In this document: positions 38,691 to 46,154 of the stretch, piece by piece
Layout: each line of letters opens with the position of its first letter
Numbering within the stretch: the stretch's first letter is position 1
Source of the DNA: Secundilactobacillus oryzae JCM 18671
GTDB taxonomy: Bacteria > Bacillota > Bacilli > Lactobacillales > Lactobacillaceae
Length of the DNA: 48,451 bases
Assembly: GCF_000740055.1 (NCBI RefSeq)
Contig: NZ_BBJM01000011.1
Location: 1-48,451 of the forward strand
Direction of reading: 5' to 3'
Notes under the pieces: model-generated
The model's input: the letters and a program-made list of their open reading frames with translations, nothing else
The model's database searches: none
Told to the model about the DNA's origin: nothing
Program-made: the position numbers and the translations under genes

Positions 38691-39266
38691 CTAACCATCC
38701 TTGCCATATCTGGATATCCATTTCTCCATCAACGTTTTAGTGGCTTCTCTCACGCATCCATAAGTATCATTGAATACCTCAGAACCTGAAAAGCGTAGTA
38801 AAGCATCACATTTAGTGGATAAGAATCGCTCCCGTTGTTTATCGTATGTCACTTGTTCTTTTGTCTTTTCATGAAAAGCATGCCCATCTAATTCTATAAA
38901 GACTTTCACAGGCTCCGCCGAAGTTATCGGATCACTCGCACAAAGCATGAAATCCACATAATAGCTACTTTTCTTGTTAGGAACTTGATACTGACAAACT
39001 AGGTTCGTAAAAGCACTAGATAAAGGCAACTTTGTTAATTCGTCCAAGTGATCAGTTAACTTCAAGTAGTTATAGGTCAGCAAGAATATCTTTTCTATTG
39101 GGCTTTTGGTTTCTGATAAATCATTTATTAATAACTCGTTTAAGTAATGTAAATCAACTTGCCAAACGTCTAGCAAATTGGTTGGCATTCCGTTAGCAGT
39201 AATCAAATCATCACTAGTGTGGCTAACGTTATCGAAAACGGCTTGTGCAATAGGAACTTTTGTCAT
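38691..39266 (-). CDS. PD-(D/E)XK endonuclease-like protein (DUF559/VSR-like)
   Basis: 191 residues, AGGGAGGTG before ATG at 39266. The second half has the restriction-like fold: SSYYVDFMLCASDPI, then VFIELDGHAFHEKTKEQV (D...ExD region) and FLSTKCDALLRFSGSEVF. Similar to DUF559-type nucleases. A role in strand processing next to RecT and the replisome genes is likely. Confidence 0.75.
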   Translation of the reverse strand: MTKVPIAQAVFDNVSHTSDDLITANGMPTNLLDVWQVDLHYLNELLINDLSETKSPIEKIFLLTYNYLKLTDHLDELTKLPLSSAFTNLVCQYQVPNKKSSYYVDFMLCASDPITSAEPVKVFIELDGHAFHEKTKEQVTYDKQRERFLSTKCDALLRFSGSEVFNDTYGCVREATKTLMEKWISRYGKDG

Positions 39267-39280
39267 AATCCTGCACCTCC

Positions 39281-40123
39281 CTAACTAATTAAATCGTTGA
39301 TGTTGATAATCTGACCAAGTGACTTAGTAGCGCGACAGTAATCGCAATTTTCACATCTAGCGGGCTTAACCTGACCGTTAATGACGGCTAAGACATGGTC
39401 TTGATAACGTTCTAGCTCTGAATAGGCATAAGACAATTCCTCAGGCGGAATCATCAATGCCGCCTTATCAGGTGGATCCTGCTTAGTTACTGCGATGATA
39501 ATCGGCGTGCACTGCACACCGTATTGTTGTTCAATTAATTCTTGATAAACAGCCATTTGAAGCTGATAGTTGTATTGAGTAACGAATGGTACGTAAGAAC
39601 GTAAGTCAACGTTGTAGTAACGCTTGTGCAGGTCTTGGGTGGTCTTTAAATCAACAAAGTAGCCACGTTCAAGGTTTAAGCAATCAATCTTACCTTTCCA
39701 ATCCACTCCATCAATTTCGCCTGTTACAATCTGTTCCTTGGCACCCACATACAAGTCGTTGAATTTCTCATCATTATCAAGCGCATCAATCATCGCTTGA
39801 GCGACTCTGTAGTCATTCTTGAGCTGGCCCTTATACTTTCCTGACTTAGCAATTAAATCGTCTTTGTGGGCTTCTACGAAGTCTGAGTGAGCTTCGTGTG
39901 ACTCGAAGTAGCTATGCAAGTAATTTCCAACAAGCAATGGCGTCTGATCTTGATTAGGGTTCCATTCCCCTTTTAACTCAGCCAGCGCCTCAGCCTCACA
40001 CTTCAAAAACCGCTTATATACGGTTGGCGATAGATACTGCCAGTCAGTAGCGACGTCATAATAGTTATCTGCCGTTAACCGGGTTAGCGAAGATGTCGAT
40101 GTCTTCTTCCGTAAATCTTGCAT
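39281..40123 (-). CDS. RecE/DUF3799-like exonuclease
   Basis: 280 residues from ATG 40123 (AAAGGG 8 bases upstream). PD-(D/E)XK nuclease of the RecB/RecE type: GEIDGVDWKGKIDCLNLERG and FVDLKTTQDLHKRYY hold the D..E.K active residues; four cysteines toward the end (CENCDYC and others) suggest a metal or Fe-S site. Works with RecT to degrade ends. Overlaps RecT by 59 bases. Confidence 0.85.
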   Translation of the reverse strand: MQDLRKKTSTSSLTRLTADNYYDVATDWQYLSPTVYKRFLKCEAEALAELKGEWNPNQDQTPLLVGNYLHSYFESHEAHSDFVEAHKDDLIAKSGKYKGQLKNDYRVAQAMIDALDNDEKFNDLYVGAKEQIVTGEIDGVDWKGKIDCLNLERGYFVDLKTTQDLHKRYYNVDLRSYVPFVTQYNYQLQMAVYQELIEQQYGVQCTPIIIAVTKQDPPDKAALMIPPEELSYAYSELERYQDHVLAVINGQVKPARCENCDYCRATKSLGQIININDLIS

Positions 40124-40859
40124 TTTCTTCACCCTTTTCTTCTACAGGTGCATCCTGTTCTGCTGGCTTTGATTCAGCTTCAACTGGCTTGTCTACCTCT
40201 ACAATAGGTTCTTTCTCTGTCTTGTTATCTGGAATTAAGTCGGCAATATCGTGAGGTGCCTCTTTACCGCTAACTTCAACTCTGGTATTGTCTGCTGGAT
40301 TCTTATCATCCTCGGTATACATATCGCCAAGTGATTCAGGAAAGGCTTCACGCAAAGCGTTAACCATTGCCGTCTTTCGAATCATATTGTTGGGCATTGA
40401 CTTCCAAGTTGATTGTCCTTTACTAAATTCGTCGAGGGCCAATTCAACGTGGGTTTCCTCACGATCGTCACGTTGGACAGTTGCCCAACCACCAATCAAA
40501 ACGTCTTTAGGGAGCTTCACCGCTCCGTCTAGTTGTTCAATCTTGTCATCACGAGCAACCATGATTCCTGCCTTAACACCTTTAAAATGTGGATTTGAAT
40601 TTGCGCGTTTCATAAATGCTTCTTTAGAAACGATGATTTGAGCTGGATTGTTACCGAACTTAACCAAGTAAGCTTCGTGTAAGAACGGGTTAAGCTTTTG
40701 GAATCGGCATAGTTGCATGAACATCACAACTTCTTGGTCTGAAACCGCCCCATTACCACTTACTAGATATTCACGTACGGTATTACCATTTAACTTAACA
40801 GCTTCTCCATTAACTTCGTATTCAATATTGGTTGTCATTACTGTATTTTCTTTAGCCAT
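40065..40859 (-). CDS. recT: RecT single-strand annealing protein
   Basis: 264 residues. RecT signature: VVMFMQLCRFQKLNPFLHEA, IIVSKEAFMKRANSNPHFKG and MIRKTAMVNALREAFPESLG. It pairs complementary strands during phage recombination and annealing of replicated ends. The last 60 residues are acidic and probably bind SSB or the nuclease. Expressed with DUF1351 and the exonuclease. Confidence 0.92.
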   Translation of the reverse strand: MAKENTVMTTNIEYEVNGEAVKLNGNTVREYLVSGNGAVSDQEVVMFMQLCRFQKLNPFLHEAYLVKFGNNPAQIIVSKEAFMKRANSNPHFKGVKAGIMVARDDKIEQLDGAVKLPKDVLIGGWATVQRDDREETHVELALDEFSKGQSTWKSMPNNMIRKTAMVNALREAFPESLGDMYTEDDKNPADNTRVEVSGKEAPHDIADLIPDNKTEKEPIVEVDKPVEAESKPAEQDAPVEEKGEENARFTEEDIDIFANPVNGR

Positions 40860-40877
40860 TACTTTTTCCTCCGTCGT

Positions 40878-41753
40878 CTATGCCTTTTCGAATTTCAATC
40901 CGTTATTGACCATGTAATTCTTGAGAGCGAATAACTGATCAATAGTTCCGGTAATCTTCAATGTGTAGCTTTGAACTGCTGAACGTTGGGAAGCTTCTAC
41001 TTTAGTAGACTCTGTATTAGCGGTTGCTTGAGGAATCTCTGGAGTTTCTGGAATGGATTCGTGAGCAACCGTTTTTTTAATCGCTTCGACCGAATGCTTA
41101 GCGGCTACGTTATCAATAGCCTTAAAAATGTACTCCAATTCTTGTCCTTGTTCTAGCTGTGCAATCCAACCGTCTGGCTCAACTTGCTTTTGTTTTGCAT
41201 AATCAGTGACTTGCTTCTTATTAGCTTTCAATAAGTCATCTGCGTTCTTCAATTCGGTTAAGGTGGCTGTAATTTCATCCTTCAACTTAGATTGTGTAAT
41301 CGACTTATTAAGCCAATTTGGAGCAATCCGAACTCGGTTAGGGTCAATATCCAATTCCTTAGCCATCCCCGAAATAAGAAGCTCTACGCCACGTTCACGG
41401 TCAAGTCGGTGCTGTTCTTCAAGTTCTTTCAAACCGTCATTGATTGGACTAATAACTGCAGTTAGATTACTTTGAAGGTCTTTGACTTCCGCTTCAAAAT
41501 CCTTCAATGGTTCAGAGTATGCCCGCTTAACCGATTTGCGCTTACTATCTAGTTCGTTATTTACCTTGCGTAACTCAGCAAGAATCTTTTTACTTTCACT
41601 TTCCGTTTCGTTGGAAACGGCAATGTCTTTGTATTTTTGTGCGTAAGCCTTAATAGCCTCTTCTAGTTCTTCCTTGCCGTTAATAACAATTTCGGTAGGT
41701 GAATATTGAATCCCAAACTTAGGTAACTCTACTAATTCGACTGTTTCGCTCAT
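40878..41753 (-). CDS. DUF1351 protein
   Basis: 291 residues, GGAGGAAAATCAT before ATG at 41753. Long coiled coil (KKILAELRKVNNELDSKRKS and VIS PINDGLKELEE) and a short C-terminal globular end (LKITGTIDQLFALKNYMVNN). DUF1351 is a regular partner of RecT in lactococcal and lactobacillus phages; molecular role not known. Confidence 0.85.
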   Translation of the reverse strand: MSETVELVELPKFGIQYSPTEIVINGKEELEEAIKAYAQKYKDIAVSNETESESKKILAELRKVNNELDSKRKSVKRAYSEPLKDFEAEVKDLQSNLTAVISPINDGLKELEEQHRLDRERGVELLISGMAKELDIDPNRVRIAPNWLNKSITQSKLKDEITATLTELKNADDLLKANKKQVTDYAKQKQVEPDGWIAQLEQGQELEYIFKAIDNVAAKHSVEAIKKTVAHESIPETPEIPQATANTESTKVEASQRSAVQSYTLKITGTIDQLFALKNYMVNNGLKFEKA

Positions 41754-41770
41754 ATGATTTTCCTCCGTAG

Positions 41771-42073
41771 TTATGGTTTGTAGATAGTGTTGTATAGGTA
41801 GAAGACCAATTTTAATCCTTCATTTTCCAGCATATCGATTGCATCGTAGTAATCCGCTGGATGCGCATTGTTGTACATTGTGACCATGTAATTAATTACA
41901 GCTTCGTCCTCATCAATTATGAACGTGTCAGATAGTTCATCCCACCAGTAATTTTGACTGTGGACAAGCTCCTCACCCTCATAATCAGTAGTATCAGGTG
42001 CAACCGTCTTGATTGCTTGGCGACGATCTGTTTTAACAGGTTCTTTCATTTGCCAAAATCCTAATTTCGACAT
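41771..42073 (-). CDS. Hypothetical acidic early protein
   Basis: 100 residues, GGTGGAG before ATG at 42073. Acidic (DTTDYEGEELVHSQNYWWDE, DTFIIDEDEAVINYMV), ending in a hydrophobic helix. Not recognised. First gene of the recombination block. Confidence 0.65.
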   Translation of the reverse strand: MSKLGFWQMKEPVKTDRRQAIKTVAPDTTDYEGEELVHSQNYWWDELSDTFIIDEDEAVINYMVTMYNNAHPADYYDAIDMLENEGLKLVFYLYNTIYKP

Positions 42074-42077
42074 GTAA

Positions 42078-42245
42078 TCATCTCCACCATTGCAACTTTT
42101 TTCTTTTTGGGATAGTATTAAAAGTGAAAAAATTTGAATTAAGCAATTTATCTTTTAGCTCTAGATGGCCGTCTAGGGCTATTTTTTTGTGCTCCGTTTG
42201 TGATGTAAAAACTAAATCTATAATTGAAATTGGCTTAATATCCAT
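42078..42245 (-). CDS. 55-residue early protein
   Basis: AGGAGG precedes ATG at 42245. The product starts MDIKPISIIDLVFTSQTEHK and has a basic C-terminal (PKRKKLQWWR). Overlaps no neighbour. On the plus strand its sequence contains a hairpin followed by seven T, 42158-42189 (see findings). Function unknown. Confidence 0.55.
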   Translation of the reverse strand: MDIKPISIIDLVFTSQTEHKKIALDGHLELKDKLLNSNFFTFNTIPKRKKLQWWR

Positions 42246-42256
42246 TGAGACACCTC

Positions 42257-42379
42257 CTAGTCAAACCATTCTTTTAACTTATCCGGATAGGCTCTGAAAT
42301 ACTCAATTACATATCCTGTGCCAAAACATACGGCTCCAAAAATCAACCAATCTAGCCATTGTGGTAATACCCAAATCAT
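42257..42379 (-). CDS. 40-residue membrane peptide
   Basis: ATGA overlap with the HTH gene. Hydrophobic start (MIWVLPQWLDWLIFGAVCFG then TGYVIEYF) and a charged end. One membrane span. Similar small proteins occur in early regions of lactobacillus phages. Confidence 0.55.
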   Translation of the reverse strand: MIWVLPQWLDWLIFGAVCFGTGYVIEYFRAYPDKLKEWFD

Positions 42380-42630
42380 ACGATTACCTTCTTTCCATTT
42401 GCTTCCCAATCTTCAATCATTTGGTTTAAGTCCAAGCCTAGGTTTTCAGAAATAAAACGATCAATTTCTACTTCAGGAATCGTCTTAGCTCCTAAAATTA
42501 AAGGTTTCAATTTCCCCATCTGAATTAACTTAGGAATATTTCCAGCACTAGTTTTAAGCATGCGCGCCGTTTCGGCTTGAGAAAACACTTTAGGTTTTGG
42601 CTGGCGTTTAACAACGAAAGTTTTCAACAT
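42376..42630 (-). CDS. HTH/excisionase-like protein
   Basis: 84 residues from ATG 42630 (GAGGTGATTGAA upstream). A MerR/Xis-like winged HTH (VFSQAETARMLKTSAGNIPK LIQMGKLKPL) with an I P E V E I D recognition segment typical of DNA-binding proteins of the excisionase family. It could be the phage excisionase, although this place is unusually far from the integrase. Confidence 0.7.
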   Translation of the reverse strand: MLKTFVVKRQPKPKVFSQAETARMLKTSAGNIPKLIQMGKLKPLILGAKTIPEVEIDRFISENLGLDLNQMIEDWEANGKKVIV

Positions 42631-42631
42631 T

Positions 42632-43183
42632 TCAATCACCTCTAATTAATCTGTATTTTTTCCAAACTTTCAGACGTTTTAGCGCTAAATCTTGTAATGA
42701 ATAGTCGTATTCGTGACAGATACATATTGCAGCATTAATACCAATAAAAATCGCATCCCAAATCTGCCAAACTGCCTCTTTCGGATCAGTAGTGTCGTGT
42801 ACAGCACTGGCATTGGTATCGAACTCGTCTTCTGCTTTAGCTAAGGCATCTATTGCTTGGCTAAGTTCCCGAACCGCTCGACGTCCAATCGCTTCTGAAT
42901 CTGATTTGATGGCTTCTCCGTCTGCAACCGGCGGAATCAAACCGCCTGATAAATGATGGCAAATATCCAAAACCAACAATTCTGATTGGTCTGGAAACTG
43001 CTCAAGCAAACTTTTAATTTGTTCAAATTGAAGATTTGAATCTCCATGTGCTAGCTTCGAAATAAATGACTGAGTGTAGTTCATCCCTTTGCCAACAGCA
43101 GTTGCAGTCTTATGATTTAGCTTCATAACCTTGGGCAGCGTGCTATTGACTGCGAAAGAACGATAAACAATGGTTTCTGACAT
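42632..43183 (-). CDS. HTH early regulator
   Basis: 183 residues. An HTH-like region (TATAVGKGMNYTQSFISKLA HGDSNLQFEQIKSLLEQF) near residues 25-65 and a helical C-terminus. Likely DNA-binding early regulator of the type found after cro. Starts after AAGTGGAAGT at 43183. Confidence 0.65.
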   Translation of the reverse strand: MSETIVYRSFAVNSTLPKVMKLNHKTATAVGKGMNYTQSFISKLAHGDSNLQFEQIKSLLEQFPDQSELLVLDICHHLSGGLIPPVADGEAIKSDSEAIGRRAVRELSQAIDALAKAEDEFDTNASAVHDTTDPKEAVWQIWDAIFIGINAAICICHEYDYSLQDLALKRLKVWKKYRLIRGD

Positions 43184-43237
43184 ACTTCCACTTCTTTCAT
43201 ATGAACCGATTTTTTATGACGGCCATAAAAGGTAAAT

Positions 43238-43408
43238 TTAAGATAGTTCATAAGCCAGTTCTTCCATCTCTTGCTCTGTTTCGCTGGTCTTGACAATGAA
43301 CATATTGTTGATGAACTCATCATTATGGATTGTGCGTAGTTGTTGTAATTGCTGGACATTCCAACGAGTCGTTGCGGCTAAATACTTGATTTTCTCTTCG
43401 ATAGTCAT
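43238..43408 (-). CDS. 56-residue early protein
   Basis: ATG at 43408 follows AAAGGAGGTGAATCAC, a perfect site, so the longer frame from 43456 is rejected. The product (MTIEEKIKYLAATTRWNVQQ LQQLRTI) is helical and may be a small regulator. The gene diverges from the plus-strand 89-residue gene. Confidence 0.6.
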   Translation of the reverse strand: MTIEEKIKYLAATTRWNVQQLQQLRTIHNDEFINNMFIVKTSETEQEMEELAYELS

Positions 43409-43497
43409 GTGATTCACCTCCTTTATTTGCTCTTTGAAAATCTGATACCCTATCACCTTTCCTAGTGGGATAATTACTACTAAGGAGGTGAAATAGT

Positions 43498-43767
43498 ATG
43501 AATAATTTTGTTATCACGTTTGCTGACGTCCACGAGCCTAATTCAGAATTGGGTGTCAGCATAAAATCAAAACTAGAAGACTTGAGCTCCGGTAAATGGT
43601 TACAAGTTTTCCCACAACAGATAGCTATTCAAACGAGCTTATCCATTCAAGAAGTAGCCAATGTCCTAGCGGAAGAAGCAAAGCAAACACGAATTTCAAT
43701 CTTTAAATTCAGTCAGTGGGCTTCGAATGAAAGCCGAAGCGAGAACTTAATGACTCGCTTGTTTTAA
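43498..43767 (+). CDS. Plus-strand protein in the early region
   Basis: 89 residues, AAGGAGGTGAAATAGT before ATG at 43498. The protein (MNNFVITFADVHEPNSELGV, LEDLSSGKWLQVFPQQIAIQ) looks real: balanced composition and a strong ribosome site. It reads against the early operon and converges with the 67-residue minus-strand gene by 59 bases. Family not recognised. Confidence 0.62.
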   Translation: MNNFVITFADVHEPNSELGVSIKSKLEDLSSGKWLQVFPQQIAIQTSLSIQEVANVLAEEAKQTRISIFKFSQWASNESRSENLMTRLF

Positions 43768-43912
43768 TCTGACTAGCTCTAGCAACATATTCTTCATAAT
43801 GTTTGGTGTATTCTTCCTTGCTCACAGCAGGTCCATCAAACGAAATACCTTTAAAAATGTACTTTCTAGCGTCCATATCGCTACCTGGTACATTTTTATT
43901 TAGCTTTCTCAT
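43709..43912 (-). CDS. 67-residue early protein
   Basis: Start ATG 43912 after GGGAGGTGAGCGGA. The protein (RKLNKNVPGSDMDARKYIFK, EYTKHYEEYVARASQIKTSE) is helical. It overlaps the cro-like gene and lies in convergence with the plus-strand gene, so antisense pairing of the two mRNAs is possible. Confidence 0.6.
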   Translation of the reverse strand: MRKLNKNVPGSDMDARKYIFKGISFDGPAVSKEEYTKHYEEYVARASQIKTSESLSSRFGFHSKPTD

Positions 43913-44174
43913 TCCGCTCACCTCCCTTCAATTGAACTTTTTCTTTTGTTTCACTTTTGAGCCCACCTAAAGCAAAAAAAATATCCTTTATATTTTCTCC
44001 AATACCATCAGAAATTTTCTTTGCAATAGTTGGAGACGGATCAACTTCTTGGTTTAATATCAAAGATAAATATCCACTCGTAATGCCAATATGACGGGCA
44101 AAAAGGTTCTGTGAATATCCGCTTAAGGCAATCTGATTTCTTACATAATCAGGGCTCTTCAATCTCATTTTCAA
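43896..44174 (-). CDS. cro: Cro-like regulator
   Basis: 92 residues from TTG 44174, 7 bases after GAGGAGG. HTH region: SPDYVRNQIALSGYSQNLFA RHIGITSGYLSLILNQE, close to the XRE/Cro pattern. It is the first gene after the early promoter and opposite the repressor, so it should shut off repressor synthesis on induction. Confidence 0.82.
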   Translation of the reverse strand: MKMRLKSPDYVRNQIALSGYSQNLFARHIGITSGYLSLILNQEVDPSPTIAKKISDGIGENIKDIFFALGGLKSETKEKVQLKGGERNEKAK

Positions 44175-44201
44175 ATGATCACCTCCTCGATTACAAATAT
44201 A

Positions 44202-44230
44202 ACTATAAACTATCTGTTTCACTTTTGCAA
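44202..44230 (-). promoter_or_regulatory. Early promoter (cro promoter)
   Basis: On the minus strand TTGCAA (44230-44225), a 17-base spacer and TATAGT (44207-44202) form a good sigma-A promoter. The operator copy GTTTCACTTTTG (44215-44227) lies in its -35 half, so repressor binding would block it. Confidence 0.75.
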
Positions 44231-44288
44231 CCATTTTTCTTAAATTTGTTTCACTTTTTATATACATGTGTTTCATTTTTGTTATACT
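44215..44288 (+). promoter_or_regulatory. Operator repeats and repressor promoter
   Basis: TGTTTCACTTTTG (44215-44227), TGTTTCACTTTTT (44247-44259) and TGTTTCATTTTTG (44269-44281) are three copies of one half-site. An extended -10 TGTTATACT ends at 44288 and should serve the repressor gene; the third copy lies just upstream of it. A palindromic form of the same motif, TGAAA-TAG-TTTCA, occurs at 45162-45174. Together they form a lambda-like three-operator switch. Confidence 0.75.
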
Positions 44289-44314
44289 GAATGCATGGAA
44301 AGGCTGTGTTTTCA

Positions 44315-44740
44315 ATGGATAACAGCAATGCTGAATTTGGGTCCAAATTAAAAGAATTAAGAAATAAGAAGGGCTTTACCGTTCGCCAGCTTGCACTTCA
44401 AGCGGGAATATCTAATTCCTACCTATCACAAGTTGAAAATGGCAAAAGAAGCATTCCGAAGCCTGCAACACTTGAAAAGATTGCTAAAGGAATGCACGTC
44501 CCCAAAGAAGATATATTTTTAATGGCCGGAATATCTAACGGTAATGATGCTCCCGAATGGGCAACGGAAAAAGATTTTGCAGATTTAGAGAAATACTTAA
44601 ATGATAATACCAAGAAAAACTTTGAGGGTGCTGTTTTAGATGATGAGGCCATTCAGGCTACTCTAGGGTTTCTTCGTGGATATTTCTGGCAACGCCGTAA
44701 TTCAGAACGACAAAGCAAGCGAGATGACACAGATGAATGA
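44315..44740 (+). CDS. CI-like repressor (XRE family)
   Basis: 141 residues from ATG 44315; ATG at 44291 would lie upstream of the expected transcription start. HTH region FGSKLKELRNKKGFTVRQLA LQAGISNSYLSQVENGKRSI is classical, followed by IPKPATLEKIAKGMHVP. A short C-terminal region lacks a peptidase, as in repressors that are removed by an ImmA-type protease encoded next door. Confidence 0.87.
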   Translation: MDNSNAEFGSKLKELRNKKGFTVRQLALQAGISNSYLSQVENGKRSIPKPATLEKIAKGMHVPKEDIFLMAGISNGNDAPEWATEKDFADLEKYLNDNTKKNFEGAVLDDEAIQATLGFLRGYFWQRRNSERQSKRDDTDE

Positions 44741-45149
44741 CAAGATAAAGAACGATATCAACACGATCATTAATAGATATCATACGGCCGACCCTTTTGC
44801 TATAGCTGATAAATTGAACATTGATGTTGTATATGCACCATTCAAGCAAGAACCAAAAGGCATGACGTTCAATTATGGAGACCAACCAGTGATAGCATTA
44901 TCTAATGAAATAAAAGAATCTAATCAACGATATTTTGTCGTTGCGCACGAGCTAGGACACGCCGTTGAACAAGCTGACTTAAGCGCTTATTACACGGCAC
45001 GTGATCACTGGAAACGTGAATTAGAAGTCGAAGCAGACAAGTTTGCCGTCGCATTACTCAGCGAACTTTATGTAGAACAGCATGATGAGATGCCTAGAAA
45101 CTGGTTTGATTTGGTGCATGAATATGGCTTCCCTATCATTGGAGAGTAA
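44733..45149 (+). CDS. immA: ImmA/IrrE-family metalloprotease
   Basis: 138 residues; the start is uncertain among ATG at 44724 and 44733, which overlap the repressor end. The HEXXH metal motif is HELGH (VVAHELGHAVEQAD), with a further Glu at EVEADKFAVALL. In ICEBs1 and many phages ImmA cleaves the adjacent repressor after DNA damage, so this pair forms the induction switch. Confidence 0.88.
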   Translation: MNDKIKNDINTIINRYHTADPFAIADKLNIDVVYAPFKQEPKGMTFNYGDQPVIALSNEIKESNQRYFVVAHELGHAVEQADLSAYYTARDHWKRELEVEADKFAVALLSELYVEQHDEMPRNWFDLVHEYGFPIIGE

Positions 45150-45245
45150 TTTTTATAAATGTGAAATAGTTTCAATTATCTATAAATAACTAAGTCCAAG
45201 AATCTGATGACTTTAAAAGCTGTACCTGTATTGGGAGTGAGTAAA

Positions 45246-45704
45246 GTGGAAAACGAAACAAAGTTTTGTATTAAATGTGGAAAAGAAATACCAGCTGTAG
45301 CTGAATTCTGTAGTTTTTGTGGTGCAAAACAGAATTATACTAAAAGCGAAGCAACTGTGAATGGCAACGAATCCTCTGACTTGAATGAGGCAGATTCGAA
45401 AGCTTCAACCAGCTCTGGTGAAACATCAAGCACTGTTCAATCAGCCTCTACGCAAACTACACCTGTCAAAGAATCGGAAAACGATAGTCCTGCAGGAATT
45501 ATCTTTTTTGGCTGGGCATGTGCGCTGGTCGCTCTCTTCATCCCAATAATCGGTCTTGGAGGAATTGGATTTAGTATCGCATTGATTAATGGGTCCAAGG
45601 CAAAAAGTGCCGGAATTCTATTACTTATTTTTTCAATTATTTTTATGTGGCTTGGCTTTACCGGATTCGGCGCAGGTTTTATGAATGGAGTAAGAGGATC
45701 TTAA
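45246..45704 (+). CDS. Zinc-ribbon membrane protein
   Basis: 152 residues from GTG 45246 (GGGAG 8 bases upstream). An N-terminal zinc ribbon (FCIKCGKEIPAVAEFCSFCG), a low-complexity Ser/Thr linker, then two membrane segments (FFGWACALVALFIPIIGLGG and GILLLIFSIIFMWLGFTGF). Proteins of this form are common in the lysogeny modules of lactobacillus phages and may act in superinfection exclusion. This role is inferred from position. Confidence 0.75.
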   Translation: MENETKFCIKCGKEIPAVAEFCSFCGAKQNYTKSEATVNGNESSDLNEADSKASTSSGETSSTVQSASTQTTPVKESENDSPAGIIFFGWACALVALFIPIIGLGGIGFSIALINGSKAKSAGILLLIFSIIFMWLGFTGFGAGFMNGVRGS

Positions 45705-45728
45705 GATTTTTTTACAGGAGGAATCAAA

Positions 45729-46070
45729 ATGAAATTCAATAAAATTATGTATGCAGGATTGGTCACGCTATCGTTTGGTACTGTCTTGTTCACGGGTTAC
45801 ACCAAAGCTAACGCCGCTTCGTGGCATTCGTCAGCTATCCCCGCTAAATTACGTGCTCATTGGCGTGCAAAACAAAACTACGGCTATAGTTTCAAGATTA
45901 CTAAACACGCGTTTAAATATTCTGGTGAATCTACTTGTAAAAATGTGAAGTGGAAATACCGTGGTAACAACTTCTATTATCTCAAGAGTAACCAAGGAAC
46001 CATCCTAGTCCACTACTTTAATCACCATAAACTCACATCGAATTCGATGTGGCACACTTACACCAAATAA
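45729..46070 (+). CDS. Small secreted protein, probable lysogenic conversion
   Basis: 113 residues, CAGGAGG before ATG at 45729. A clear signal peptide (MKFNKIMYAGLVTLSFGTVL ending ANAAS, cleavage after about residue 29), then a His/Lys/Tyr-rich mature part of about 84 residues. Likely exported and wall- or medium-located. Such genes between repressor and integrase are usually expressed from the prophage and change the host surface. Family not recognised. Confidence 0.75.
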   Translation: MKFNKIMYAGLVTLSFGTVLFTGYTKANAASWHSSAIPAKLRAHWRAKQNYGYSFKITKHAFKYSGESTCKNVKWKYRGNNFYYLKSNQGTILVHYFNHHKLTSNSMWHTYTK

Positions 46071-46083
46071 CTTTGCTTCACTC

Positions 46084-46123
46084 TCCCACCCCGGCTTGCG
46101 CGGGTTCGACTCCTGCGGTGGGA
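46084..46123 (+). ncRNA. tRNA-like minihelix on the plus strand
   Basis: TCCCACC (46084-46090), 9-base linker, T-arm GCGGG-TTCGACT-CCTGC, GGTGGGA (46117-46123). Acceptor 7 of 7 paired, T stem paired with one G-U. The geometry 7-9-5-7-5-7 equals that of minihelix A on the other strand, 15 kb away. It lies between the secreted-protein gene and the PemK-like gene and would be in their mRNA. No D or anticodon arm, no CCA. Confidence 0.7.
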
Positions 46124-46154
46124 ATAACTAAAGCACATGAAAGGAGATCATACT

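Noticed and set aside
46084-46123. attP core or tRNA gene fragment used for integration
   Set aside because: No second copy in the window, it is 1.1 kb from the integrase start rather than beyond its end, and it folds alone as a minihelix.
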